A stretch of DNA of 64,000 nucleotides from Cacconaster sp045114175 (GCA_045114175.1 JBGUJZ010000039.1:13884-77883); one strand, 5' to 3'. Shown: positions 1 to 8,172, numbered from the stretch's first letter. A program made the numbers and translations. The notes: generated by a model from the letters alone, not told the origin.

Positions 1-40
1 CTCACGGAACTGATTCACGAAAACATTGGAGCATAGGCCT

Positions 41-1462
41 ATGGCAACGAAAGCGAAAACCGTCTGGTACTGCACCTCCTGCGGCAACGAGAGCCCCAAG
101 TGGATGGGGCGCTGCCCCGCGTGCGGCGAGTGGAACACCATGGTGGAAGAGCCCAAGGCGGCCCGCACGACCGCCGGCGGCAGCGCTTCCGCGCCCAGCC
201 GCAACCGTGCCTTTCTGGCCGTAGAGGAGGCCCGCCCCCGGCCGCTTCATGAGATTGATTTCTCCGACGAGAACCGGCTGACGCTCGGAAATGGCGAGCT
301 GGACCGCGTCCTCGGCGGTGGCCTGGTGGAGGGGTCGATGATCCTCATCGGTGGTGAACCGGGCATCGGTAAATCCACCCTTTCGCTCCAGATCCCGCTC
401 CATTGTCAGGGGCTCAAAACCCTCTATGTCAGCGGTGAGGAGAGCGCCAAACAGATTAAGCTGCGCGCCCAACGCCTGGGTGGCGACGACAGCGCCTGCC
501 TCGTGCTCAGCGAAACCCTGCTCGAGAATATTCTGGACCGTGCCCGCGAGGTGCAGCCGCAGCTGCTGATTGTGGACTCCATCCAGACCATCTTCAGCGA
601 GGCGGTGGAATCGGCCGCCGGCAGCGTGTCGCAGGTGCGGGAATGTGCCGCTTCGCTCCTGCGCTATGCCAAAGAGAGCGGGACGCCGGTCCTGCTGATC
701 GGCCACATCACCAAGGACGGCACCATTGCCGGCCCCAAGGTGCTCGAACATATCGTGGATGTCGTGCTGCAGTTCGAAGGGGACACGAAGGGTTCCTACC
801 GCATCCTGCGCAGCATCAAGAACCGCTTTGGCAGCACCGACGAACTGGCGGTCTTCGAGATGACCGGCACCGGGCTCCGCGAAGTCTCCAATCCTTCGGA
901 AATCCTCATCCCGATGCACCAGGACAACCTTTCCGGCGTGGCGGTCAGCGCCATGATGGACGGTACTCGGCCCTTCCTGATCGAGATCCAGGCCCTGGTC
1001 AGCACCGCCGCCTACGGCACCCCGCAGCGCTCCGCCACCGGCTACGACAGCCGCCGGCTCAATATGCTGCTGGCCGTGCTCGAGAAACGTGCCGGCTTCA
1101 AGCTGGCCGCCAAGGATGTCTTCCTGAATGTGGCCGGCGGCCTGCGGGTCTCCGACCCGGCCTGCGACCTGGCCATCGTCGCCTCGGTCCTCTCCTCCAA
1201 CTTCGACCTCTTCATCTCGCCTAAAGTCTGCTTTGCCGGTGAGGTGGGCCTCAGCGGCGAGATCCGTCCCGTCCCGCAGGTCGAACGCCGCATCGCCGAA
1301 GCTGCCAAACTCGGCTTCGAGGAGATCTACGTCTCCAGCTTCAGCCGTGCCGAAGCCCTCAAACCCCGCACCGCCTCCGCCAGGTCCGGCGCCACCGGGC
1401 AATCCCTCCGCGTCGTCTCCGTCTCCGACATTCCCGCCCTCTGCCGCAAACTCTTCCAGTAG
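41..1462 (+). CDS. radA: DNA repair protein RadA
   Basis: RadA (Sms) is a RecA-like ATPase that drives branch migration at recombination intermediates in the cytoplasm. The 473-residue product has the family layout: a four-cysteine zinc finger at the N-terminus (C11, C14, C25, C28), a Walker A motif GGEPGIGKST at about 104-113, the RadA-specific KNRFG motif at about 260-264, and a C-terminal Lon-protease-like region. The frame is open from a TTG at 26, but the ATG at 41 gives the usual MATKAKT-type start just before the zinc finger and is preferred. Length matches the family. Only 40 bases of upstream sequence are visible, so promoter and operon context are unknown. A lipoprotein gene starts 11 bases downstream but has a quite different base composition, so co-transcription does not imply a shared role. 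Confidence 0.97.
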   Translation: MATKAKTVWYCTSCGNESPKWMGRCPACGEWNTMVEEPKAARTTAGGSASAPSRNRAFLAVEEARPRPLHEIDFSDENRLTLGNGELDRVLGGGLVEGSMILIGGEPGIGKSTLSLQIPLHCQGLKTLYVSGEESAKQIKLRAQRLGGDDSACLVLSETLLENILDRAREVQPQLLIVDSIQTIFSEAVESAAGSVSQVRECAASLLRYAKESGTPVLLIGHITKDGTIAGPKVLEHIVDVVLQFEGDTKGSYRILRSIKNRFGSTDELAVFEMTGTGLREVSNPSEILIPMHQDNLSGVAVSAMMDGTRPFLIEIQALVSTAAYGTPQRSATGYDSRRLNMLLAVLEKRAGFKLAAKDVFLNVAGGLRVSDPACDLAIVASVLSSNFDLFISPKVCFAGEVGLSGEIRPVPQVERRIAEAAKLGFEEIYVSSFSRAEALKPRTASARSGATGQSLRVVSVSDIPALCRKLFQ

Positions 1463-1473
1463 AATATTCGACG

Positions 1474-2154
1474 ATGAAAAAGATACTGATACTTTTCTGC
1501 TGTCTGACGGCCCTGTTGTCTGTTGGTTGTGTGCAGAAAGAGCCACTGCCCGAAGAGCCGTCGCCCGAGTTAGAGGCCGTCGATATGGGCCTTTCTGTGA
1601 AGTGGGGCTCTTTCAACGTGGGTGCCTCCAAGCCGGAAGAATTAGGTAATCGTTATGCATGGGGCGAGACATGGACGAAAACCGAGTTTAAAGCGGATTT
1701 CTCTAACTATTTCTTTTATGACAGCCATTATAAGCGCTTGATTAAATATTGCACCGATAGCGATTACGGATTTGTTGACAATAAAGTCGTGCTGGAACCG
1801 ATGGATGACGTTGCTTCGGTTCTGCTCGGGAGTGATTGGCGCATGCCAACTGATGCGGAGTGGGCGGAATTGGCAGACACGACGAATTGCGAGTGGACTT
1901 ACGAATCTAAGATCAGCAAAAGGTACGTCGTTACCAGTAAGAAGACAAATAATAGCATCATTCTTCCTTTGGGGGGCGATTTTGGTTGGGTGGGAGAAGC
2001 CGGATCGTATTGGTCTTCTTCGCTTTATGAAGGCGGTTCCCGTTTGGCTTATTGTTATACGCTTTTAGAGCCACGTTCACCTAACCCTGACTCTCCTGGA
2101 AGGGGGTACTACTATCGTAGAAGCGGATATCTTGTTCGGCCTGTTTCAAAATAG
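1474..2154 (+). CDS. FISUMP-domain lipoprotein
   Basis: Predicted secreted lipoprotein of 226 residues with a lipobox ending at C19 (LLSVGC). After a short acidic, proline-rich linker, the rest matches the fibrobacter-succinogenes-major-paralogous (FISUMP) type: EAVDMGLSVKWGSFNVGA, NRYAWGE, DWRMPTDAEWAEL, YWSSS and a terminal LVRPV block. The function of this surface domain is not established; it recurs in paralogous sets in gut Bacteroidota and Fibrobacter. It lies 15 bases upstream of a longer paralogue with the same domain. The DNA is clearly more AT-rich than radA and uses more A/T-ending codons, which suggests separate acquisition. No catalytic motif is visible. Confidence 0.85.
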   Translation: MKKILILFCCLTALLSVGCVQKEPLPEEPSPELEAVDMGLSVKWGSFNVGASKPEELGNRYAWGETWTKTEFKADFSNYFFYDSHYKRLIKYCTDSDYGFVDNKVVLEPMDDVASVLLGSDWRMPTDAEWAELADTTNCEWTYESKISKRYVVTSKKTNNSIILPLGGDFGWVGEAGSYWSSSLYEGGSRLAYCYTLLEPRSPNPDSPGRGYYYRRSGYLVRPVSK

Positions 2155-2169
2155 ATAACGTGTTTTTCC

Positions 2170-3393
2170 ATGCGACTCCGCTTCAATCATACTATTCTTA
2201 TTATCAGCATCATGTTGGCAGCTTGCGGTTGTCTGTCCTGTGAACGATTTGACATCGACATCCATGCCTCAACGGGTACTGCGACAAATATTACCTTGTG
2301 CAAAGCCGTGCTGACGGGTAGTCTGGTTCTTTCGCTGGACATGCCAAATGATCTCATCTGCGGAATCCTTTATTCGACGTCATCTGATGTTACGCTTGAT
2401 ACCGCCACCAGACTGGACGCTCAGGAAGTTGATGAACACAAGGACTACTACGGTTTTACAGTTGTAGCAGATTTGTTGGTACCTGAAACACAGTATTATT
2501 ACAGGAGTTTTACACTTTGGAAGGATAAGGTCGTTTACGGAGCTGTAAAACAGTTCACGACATTGCCTGTCAGTTCACTTATCCGAACAAATGAGGCCAC
2601 TGATATCAGCGTAGGTGCCGCGGCTTTGAATGCCTCACTAGATTTGTCGGGATGTGAATACGAGACGATGGACTACGGGTTTAGACTGCTGCCGCAGATC
2701 AGTGCGGAAGTGCTTTACCCTGCCGATAATCTGTCGGACGGGAAGTTCTCCCTGAAGGTCGAGTCGCTTAACAGCGGTCAGATGTATTATGTATCTGCAT
2801 GGGTTTCGCTGGATGGAAGGGTATATATCGCAGAGAAAAAGTCGTTTGTTACTCAGTTGGAGCACAAGCCTGAGGCTGTTGATATGGGACTCTCCGTAAA
2901 ATGGGCTTCCTTCAATGTGGGGGCTGAAAAACCGGAAGACTATGGGGATCGCTATGCATGGGGCGAGTTATCGGAGAAACCAAAGTATGAGTGGAAGAAT
3001 TATATCTTTTATCAAGAGTATCCCAGCGGACACGTTTCGGTCAACAAATATGGCTTGGATGATAAACTACGTGTACTGGAAAAGGAAGATGATGTAGCTG
3101 CTCAAAAATATGGGGAGAATTGGCGGATGCCCACTGATGGGGAATGGATGGAATTGTTGAACAATTATAATTGCTCTTGGACCCTGACGACTGAAAATGA
3201 AATAGAAGGATACCGGGTGACAAGTAGTAAAACGGGGAATTCTTTGTTCCTTCCCCGTCGTCATTACTGGTCCTCAGTAGCAATGGGGGGAGAGTTCTAT
3301 GCACGCGTATACTCGGTTGATTTGCTGCATAATCGCTTCTTGCGTTCAAGAGAACGTTACTACGGGGATGCTGTTCGCCCTGTCTGCGATTAG
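2170..3393 (+). CDS. FISUMP-domain lipoprotein with beta-sandwich N-terminus
   Basis: Lipoprotein of 407 residues with a likely lipobox LAAC at 16-19. The first 230 or so residues form two repeated segments, each ending in a PETQYYYRSFT- or GQMYYVSAWV-like strand, typical of fibronectin-type-III-like domains of Bacteroidota surface proteins. The C-terminal third repeats the FISUMP domain of the upstream gene almost motif for motif (EAVDMGLSVKWASFNVGA, DRYAWGE, NWRMPTDGEWMEL, YWSSV, AVRPV). The two genes are therefore tandem paralogues, the second with extra adhesion-like modules. A binding role at the cell surface is an inference. Low GC is shared with the first copy. A repeat-rich stretch without genes follows. 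Confidence 0.83.
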   Translation: MRLRFNHTILIISIMLAACGCLSCERFDIDIHASTGTATNITLCKAVLTGSLVLSLDMPNDLICGILYSTSSDVTLDTATRLDAQEVDEHKDYYGFTVVADLLVPETQYYYRSFTLWKDKVVYGAVKQFTTLPVSSLIRTNEATDISVGAAALNASLDLSGCEYETMDYGFRLLPQISAEVLYPADNLSDGKFSLKVESLNSGQMYYVSAWVSLDGRVYIAEKKSFVTQLEHKPEAVDMGLSVKWASFNVGAEKPEDYGDRYAWGELSEKPKYEWKNYIFYQEYPSGHVSVNKYGLDDKLRVLEKEDDVAAQKYGENWRMPTDGEWMELLNNYNCSWTLTTENEIEGYRVTSSKTGNSLFLPRRHYWSSVAMGGEFYARVYSVDLLHNRFLRSRERYYGDAVRPVCD

Positions 3394-3527
3394 CACTTGC
3401 GCAAGTTCCCACTGCTCTCCGGGTTTGAGCAGCGGCGCTGCCGGAATTCTTCCCCGCTCGGCAATGAACATTCGAGAAGATCGGCCGTGGCGGCTAACTA
3501 TCAGTAGATCAATGAAAACGCAATAAT

Positions 3528-3550
3528 CGGTCGGCGAAAATGGCCGACCG
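3528..3550. terminator. hairpin, possible terminator
   Basis: Perfect 8-bp inverted repeat CGGTCGGC/GCCGACCG with a 7-base loop, about 135 bases after the second FISUMP gene. There is no clear T-run on the plus strand, so a role as a transcription terminator or 3'-end-stabilising hairpin is only inferred. Confidence 0.35.
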
Positions 3551-4171
3551 GTTCTCGGTATTTCACTGACACTCAGTTGTTTATCCGCCACGCGCCACGG
3601 GAGATGATTCTGGCGCGCGTGCAGTGGCTGCACGTGCGTCAGCTTTGTTTTGGGCGGGCACTGCGGCCATCCTCCTGTCGATGCGGATCTTTGTGCGTTG
3701 GGCGAATGCGGGTACCTTTTAAATATACTTGGAACGGGTTTTTGTGGAGCAACAGAAGGTTCTCTGTATGAGTAGATTAGAGAAAACTGGTTGTCATTTT
3801 TCAGCAGTCAGTATTGCGTAATCTACAGAGTGATTCCCGAAGCCACTTTCACATGGACGGTGATAGTTTCGCCAAAGTCGCGCACGGCGATAGGCGCTGG
3901 AAGGGCCTGGAGCGCGGGTGAGCGTGCGCGAAGGGCCGAAATCGAGCTGTCGCGCCGAGCAATATGCCCTATAGGCCCTCAAAACGCAGGTCGGCGTGCG
4001 CGAGTTTGGCGAAAACGGGAGAGAGAGTGGCTACCGTCCCATTCCGTGTATCAGTAGCCACGAAAAACCAGGTAAACAAGGCTACTCCCCCTGAATTTGG
4101 GACAGTGGCCACGACTGGGTGGGCTTCGCAAAGGGACCTTGGCACTTAACTCGCAGAGACACTGCGCAATA

Positions 4172-4212
4172 CTTAAAGTGCCACCCCTGTTGAGAGAGGG
4201 TAGCACTTTAAG
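4172..4212. repeat. inverted repeat CTTAAAGTGC / GCACTTTAAG
   Basis: Two perfect 10-base arms (4172-4181 and 4203-4212). After one mismatched base on each side the stem continues with ACCC/GGGT, leaving an 11-base loop. It lies in the gene-poor segment, about 80 bases beyond the stop of the minus-strand C26 hydrolase gene, so it could end that transcript. Related GGCACTT sequences occur nearby at about 4141, so it may instead belong to a repeat family. Confidence 0.5.
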
Positions 4213-4251
4213 CAAATATCAGTATTTTAGCGACTTAGGTGCCAAATCCGC

Positions 4252-4307
4252 GGCTCCGTCCTCCTTGGCGGCTCCGTCCTTCTTGGCGGCTACTTCGCCT
4301 CCTTGGC
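4252..4307. repeat. 18-bp tandem repeat at the end of the C26 gene
   Basis: GGCTCCGTCCTCCTTGGC (4252-4269) is followed directly by GGCTCCGTCCTTCTTGGC (4270-4287) and a third degenerate 20-base copy from 4288 that encodes the last residues of the minus-strand hydrolase. On the minus strand the repeats would encode AAKKDG/AAKEDG units, but in a frame shifted relative to the stop codon. This suggests slippage at the 3' end of the gene. Confidence 0.6.
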
Positions 4308-5087
4308 AGCGTCCACGATAATCTTGAAGATGTTCGTGAAGATGGTTTCACCGCCGGTGCAGAGTGCTTCGGGGTGGAACTGGGTGCCGATGATGATGCC
4401 GCCGCCGTCTTCGTAATTCTTCAGCGGAGCGACACGCTCGACGCCTTCAATGATTCCGTCCGGAGATTTGGCAATCACCTTGAAGCCCTGCGGCACACCT
4501 TTGATGGCCTGGTGGTGGAAGGAGTTCACGACGGCCTTGTTGGAGCCGAGCGCCTTCTCCAGGAAGCTACCCTTCTCAATCTTGATGCTGTGGGTGCCGT
4601 AAGCGCCGGTGGTGCCGGTCTGGCGATGCTTGATGTAGCTCGACTTAATCTGGGAGGGAATGTCCTGCCAGAGGGAGCCGCCAAAGGCAACGGCCATCAG
4701 CTGTTCGCCGCGGCAGATGCCCAGAACCGGGATACCGCGTTTCACGGCGGCGCGGATCAGCTTGATGTCGAATACGTCACGGGCGGGTTCGATTTCACCC
4801 ATCTCGCGGACCGGTTCCTCGTTGAAATACTTCAGCGGATCAAAGTCGGAGCCGCCGGTCATCACGAGGGCGTCGATGGCCTCAACGATGGCCTCGATCT
4901 GTGCGTCACTGTTGGTTACCGGGATAATGAGGGGAACACCGCCGGCCAGACGGACAGCGCTGGTATACGTGGTGTTAACACGGTTGGTACTGCCTTCTAC
5001 ATAGCCGGAAACGCCAACGATAGGCGCTTTGGCGGAAAGGCTGACAGTTGCGATCATTACTGCGAGCGATAAAAGAATCTTTTTCAT
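4290..5087 (-). CDS. secreted class I glutamine amidotransferase-like hydrolase (peptidase C26, PuuD-like)
   Basis: 265-residue protein with an N-terminal signal peptide (MKKILLSLAVMIATVSLSAKA), so it probably acts in the periplasm. It carries the class I amidotransferase/C26 fold motifs: nucleophile elbow LGICRGEQL with C125, and catalytic H238 and E240 in TQFHPEA. The family includes gamma-glutamyl-GABA hydrolases such as PuuD, which cleave gamma-glutamyl amides; the actual substrate here is unknown. The open frame extends upstream to 5219, but the ATG at 5087 directly precedes the signal peptide and follows a good promoter. The gene is a single minus-strand unit divergent from the nucleotidyltransferase gene. 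The tail DAAKEAK is followed by slipped repeats that continue the same alanine-lysine pattern in another frame. Confidence 0.85.
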   Translation of the reverse strand: MKKILLSLAVMIATVSLSAKAPIVGVSGYVEGSTNRVNTTYTSAVRLAGGVPLIIPVTNSDAQIEAIVEAIDALVMTGGSDFDPLKYFNEEPVREMGEIEPARDVFDIKLIRAAVKRGIPVLGICRGEQLMAVAFGGSLWQDIPSQIKSSYIKHRQTGTTGAYGTHSIKIEKGSFLEKALGSNKAVVNSFHHQAIKGVPQGFKVIAKSPDGIIEGVERVAPLKNYEDGGGIIIGTQFHPEALCTGGETIFTNIFKIIVDAAKEAK

Positions 5088-5117
5088 ATCGGGTATTATG
5101 GATTGTCGTGCGGAAGA

Positions 5118-5125
5118 CAAAGGTA
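5118..5125 (-). promoter_or_regulatory. -7 box of the C26 hydrolase gene
   Basis: Reading the minus strand, TACCTTTG matches the Bacteroidota -7 consensus TAnnTTTG exactly, 30 bases before the ATG at 5087. A TTTC about 22 bases further upstream may serve as a weak -33 box. Confidence 0.6.
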
Positions 5126-5158
5126 AAAAATAAATATGTGATTTTGCGAAATATGGGT

Positions 5159-5166
5159 TAAATTTG
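5159..5166 (+). promoter_or_regulatory. -7 box of the sugar nucleotidyltransferase operon
   Basis: TAAATTTG matches TAnnTTTG on the plus strand, 55 bases before the ATG at 5222. No TTTG lies at the usual 19-21 base spacing upstream, so the -33 part is weak or absent. Confidence 0.45.
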
Positions 5167-5173
5167 CAGATTG

Positions 5174-5193
5174 CCGTCCCCCGAAGGGGACGG
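5174..5193 (+). promoter_or_regulatory. 5'-leader hairpin
   Basis: Perfect 8-bp stem CCGTCCCC/GGGGACGG closed by a CGAA tetraloop, between the -7 box and the start codon at 5222. A stable leader hairpin could protect the mRNA end or control translation. It has no T-run and so does not look like a terminator. Confidence 0.45.
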
Positions 5194-5221
5194 AGCCTTA
5201 ACGAAACAACAAAATTCAAAT

Positions 5222-6136
5222 ATGAAACCTACGCTTCTCGTACTGGCTGCCGGAATGGGTTCCCGCTACGGTTCGCTGAAACAGATGGACGGCCTCGGCC
5301 CGAGCGGTGAGTCCATCATCGATTATTCCATCTACGATGCCATCCGCGCCGGATTCGGCAAGATCGTCTTTGTGATCCGCCATTCCTTTGCGGAGCCCTT
5401 CAAGGCTATGTACAACGCAGAAAAGTTCGGCGGCAAAGTGGCCGTTGAATATGTCTATCAGGAACTCGACTACCTGCCGGAAGGCTATACCGTCCCGGAA
5501 GGCCGCGAAAAACCCTGGGGTACCAACCACGCCGTGATGATGGCCGCTCCGGTCATCCACGAGCCTTTCGCCGTCATCAACGGTGACGACTATTACGGTC
5601 CGGAAAGTTTCAAGGCCATGGCCGATTTCCTCTGCAGCGTGGAGAATGAGCACGACCGTTATGCGATGGTGGGCTACCGTCTGGAGAACACCCTCTCCGA
5701 TTTCGGCGGTGTCTCCCGCGGTGTCTGCGAAACCGACGAAAAGGGCTTCCTGAAGACCATCACCGAGCGCTTCAAGATTGAGCGCAAGGGTAACAAGGTT
5801 ATCCACGTGGTTGACGACCAGGAACTTCCGCTTCCGGCCGGCTGCCCGGTTTCCATGAACTTCTGGGGCTTCACCCCTGATTATTTCGTCCACTCGGACA
5901 ACCTCTTCCGCGGCTTCCTCGACGCCCCGGCCACCAAGACCAACCTCAAGGCGGAATACTTCATCCCCTACGTGGTGGACCGCCTCATCCAGAGCGGCAC
6001 CTCCACCTTCAAGGTGATTGACTGCGATGCCAAGTGGTTCGGCGTCACCTACAAGGAAGACCGTCCCTTCGTGGTGGACAAGCTGCGCAGCCTCTGCGAC
6101 GCAGGCCTCTATCCGCACAACCTCTGGAACGTCTAA
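5222..6136 (+). CDS. sugar-phosphate nucleotidyltransferase family protein
   Basis: Cytoplasmic enzyme of 304 residues in the NTP_transferase family, which couples a sugar phosphate to a nucleotide to make an NDP-sugar. The N-terminus shows the nucleotide-binding signature (VLAAGMGSRYGSLKQ followed by GPSGESIIDY), and the central INGDDYYG supplies the metal-binding aspartates. The sugar specificity cannot be read from sequence. The frame is open from 5171, but the ATG at 5222 gives MKPTLLVLAAGMGSR, with the motif at the expected distance from the N-terminus. It heads a plus-strand run with short gaps (15 bases to the next gene) that continues through a flippase-like protein and a PfkB kinase. 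This hints at a sugar or envelope-precursor role. Confidence 0.85.
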   Translation: MKPTLLVLAAGMGSRYGSLKQMDGLGPSGESIIDYSIYDAIRAGFGKIVFVIRHSFAEPFKAMYNAEKFGGKVAVEYVYQELDYLPEGYTVPEGREKPWGTNHAVMMAAPVIHEPFAVINGDDYYGPESFKAMADFLCSVENEHDRYAMVGYRLENTLSDFGGVSRGVCETDEKGFLKTITERFKIERKGNKVIHVVDDQELPLPAGCPVSMNFWGFTPDYFVHSDNLFRGFLDAPATKTNLKAEYFIPYVVDRLIQSGTSTFKVIDCDAKWFGVTYKEDRPFVVDKLRSLCDAGLYPHNLWNV

Positions 6137-6151
6137 TCCCGTCCCCGCCGG

Positions 6152-7168
6152 ATGAAGATCACCTTCAAGAGTTTCCTCAAGTATGTTCTGCTGCTGGGTC
6201 TGGCGGCGGTGCTCCTCTGGCTTGCCTTCCGCAAGGTGGACTGGGGCGAGTTCTGGGCCAACCTGCGCAGTTGCAACTACTGGTGGATTCTCGCCACGAT
6301 GGCGCTCCAGGCTCTGGTGACGCTGATGCGCGGCAACCGCTGGCGCATCATGATGCGGCCCCTGAGCAAGGAGATCTCCCGCCACGAATCCTACGATGCC
6401 TATGCCATCTGCTACCTGGCCAACCTGGCGCTGCCGCGCTCGGGCGAGGTGGTGCGCTGCGGCCTGATCGCCGGCACCAAAAAGGCCACCTTCGAGGGTT
6501 CGCTGGGCACGGTGGTGATTGAGCGCACGTGGGATCTGGTCTGTCTGGTGCTGGCCGTCGTGCCGCTCTTCTTCTTCGGGCGCTTCCGCGACTTCCTGAT
6601 TGAGAAGATGTTCCTGCCGGCTGCCGACTCCATGCAGATTGGTTGGTTCTGGCTCGCAGCCATTATCCTGGCCGTGCTGGTCGCCATTTTCTTCATCTTG
6701 CGCGCCTTCCGGCACAAGTTGGCCGCCACCAAAGCCGGTGCGGCCCTAATCCGTTTCTGGCATGGCCTGGTGGAGGGCATCAAAGCGGGCTTCCGCATGG
6801 AGCGCAAATGGGCCTTCTTCGGCTACACGCTCCTCATCTGGATCTCCTACTGGCTCTGCTGCCTCTGGACCCTTTACGCCTTTCCGGGCACGGAATCCAT
6901 GACCGGCCTCGACGCCCTCTTCCTGATGGCGGTCGGTGCGCTGGGCTGGGTGGTGCCGGTGCAGGGGGGATTCGGGGCCTACCATTTCATCGTGGCCATG
7001 ACGCTGGTGCCCATCTATGGCTTTGCGGAATCCACCGCGCTGGCCTTCGCTACCATTTCGCACGAGTCACAGGTAGTGCAGATGCTCGTCTGCGGCCTTA
7101 TCGCCTGGGCTTCCTGGGCCATCTGCCATCGTAAAAACAAGAAATCTCAACCCAATCCACAGATATGA
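6152..7168 (+). CDS. flippase-like membrane protein (LPG synthase TM-domain family, UPF0104)
   Basis: Integral inner-membrane protein of 338 residues with about seven to eight hydrophobic helices (for example 10-25, 43-60, 126-150, 166-187, 222-245 and 254-280). It resembles the lysylphosphatidylglycerol synthetase transmembrane domain family (AglD/YbhN-like). Typical features are the RGNRWRIM motif after the second helix, LANLALPRSGEVVRC, and GALGWVVPVQGGFGAYH near the end. Members are thought to move or modify lipids. There is no aminoacyl-transferase domain, so MprF-type lysinylation is not implied. The last four bases (ATGA) overlap the start of the PfkB kinase gene, showing tight coupling. 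Confidence 0.8.
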   Translation: MKITFKSFLKYVLLLGLAAVLLWLAFRKVDWGEFWANLRSCNYWWILATMALQALVTLMRGNRWRIMMRPLSKEISRHESYDAYAICYLANLALPRSGEVVRCGLIAGTKKATFEGSLGTVVIERTWDLVCLVLAVVPLFFFGRFRDFLIEKMFLPAADSMQIGWFWLAAIILAVLVAIFFILRAFRHKLAATKAGAALIRFWHGLVEGIKAGFRMERKWAFFGYTLLIWISYWLCCLWTLYAFPGTESMTGLDALFLMAVGALGWVVPVQGGFGAYHFIVAMTLVPIYGFAESTALAFATISHESQVVQMLVCGLIAWASWAICHRKNKKSQPNPQI

Positions 7169-8163
7169 AATCGATCCTCGGTATCGGCAACGCACTGACC
7201 GACATTCTGGCCGTCCTCCCGGACGACTCGCTCCTCAAGAAGTATAACCTTCCTCCGGGAAGCATGCAGCACGTGGATGCACCCACCGGCAACAAAATCT
7301 GGGCGGATCTCAAGAAGATCGGCGTGCAGTACGTGGCGGGCGGCAGCGCGGCCAACACCATCTCGGCAACGGCCATCCTGGGCATGCCTTCGGCCTTCAT
7401 CGGCAAGGTAGGCGATGACGAACTGGGTTCGCTCTTCCACTCCGACCAGAAGCAGAACGGTATCCGCAGCATCATCCTCAAGGGCACGGCCGCATCGGGC
7501 CGCGCGATGGTCTTCATCACCGCCCCTAACGCCGACCGCACCTTCGCCACCTACCTGGGTGCCGCACTCCAGCTGGAGCCGGAGGATCTGAAGCCAGAAT
7601 ACTTTGAGGGTTACGAGCACGACTACCTCCACTTGGAGGGCTATCTGGTGCAGAACCAGCGTCTCTTCCGCCGCGCCGTGGAGATGGGTAAGGCCCACCA
7701 CATGACCATTTCGCTGGATATGGCCTCCTACAACGTGGTGGAATCCAACAACGCTTTCCTGCACGACATCGTGCGCAACTACGTGGACATCGTCTTTGCC
7801 AACGAGACCGAGGCCAAGGCTTTCACCGGCCTGGAGCCCGACGAGGCGCTCAAGGCCATGGCTGAAATGTCCAAGGTGGCGGTCGTGAAGGTCGGCAAGA
7901 AGGGCTCGATGGTCCGCAGCGGCAACGAGTATCACTTCATTGACCCGTGGCCGGGCGAGGCGGTGGATGCAACGGGTGCCGGCGATACCTATGCGGCCGG
8001 TTTCCTCTACGCGCTGGCCAACGACATGCCGCTCGAAATCTGCGGCCAGGTGGGCAGCGCACTGGCAGCCCGCGTGGTTGAGGTTATCGGCACAAAGATT
8101 GATATTCCCCGTTGGCGCGAGGTCAAGAAAGAGATCCGCCGCCTGATGGGAATTACCGAATAA
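7165..8163 (+). CDS. PfkB-family carbohydrate/nucleoside kinase
   Basis: Cytoplasmic kinase of 332 residues in the ribokinase/PfkB superfamily. Visible signatures are the N-terminal GNALTDILA, the GGSAANT substrate-binding motif with a following GKVGDDELG, and the C-terminal PfkB signature DATGAGDTYAAGF from about residue 268, whose last Asp is the catalytic base. Adenosine-kinase-like members share this overall form, and a nucleoside transporter gene lies three genes downstream, so a nucleoside or sugar substrate is plausible but not proven. The start codon overlaps the stop of the preceding membrane protein gene; tgt follows after 9 bases. Confidence 0.88.
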   Translation: MKSILGIGNALTDILAVLPDDSLLKKYNLPPGSMQHVDAPTGNKIWADLKKIGVQYVAGGSAANTISATAILGMPSAFIGKVGDDELGSLFHSDQKQNGIRSIILKGTAASGRAMVFITAPNADRTFATYLGAALQLEPEDLKPEYFEGYEHDYLHLEGYLVQNQRLFRRAVEMGKAHHMTISLDMASYNVVESNNAFLHDIVRNYVDIVFANETEAKAFTGLEPDEALKAMAEMSKVAVVKVGKKGSMVRSGNEYHFIDPWPGEAVDATGAGDTYAAGFLYALANDMPLEICGQVGSALAARVVEVIGTKIDIPRWREVKKEIRRLMGITE

Positions 8164-8172
8164 AGCAGAAGA

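Larger units (their letters stand above)
3394..4289. other. gene-poor, repeat-rich intergenic segment
   Basis: About 900 bases in which every open frame is short and lacks recognisable similarity, start context or codon bias. It contains several perfect inverted repeats: ACTTGCGCAAGT at 3395-3406, an 8-bp stem at 3528-3535/3543-3550, GTGGCTAC/GTAGCCAC at 4027-4034/4054-4061, and a 10-bp stem at 4172-4181/4203-4212. Degenerate copies of a GGGAC..T.GCCAC-like block recur between 4027 and 4205. On the minus strand a short frame ending near 3829 reads like a protein C-terminus (DFGETITVHVKVASGITL then stop), which may be a gene remnant. I cannot name an element here. Confidence 0.6.

Noticed and set aside
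2..1546. 514-codon open frame on the minus strand
   Set aside because: Mirror of radA in high-GC DNA; the low-complexity Gly/Ala/Glu-rich product has no domain and the plus strand has full RadA motifs.
3346..3633. 95-codon minus-strand frame after the FISUMP genes
   Set aside because: Overlaps the end of a supported lipoprotein gene, has no recognisable domain, and lies in a repeat-rich segment.
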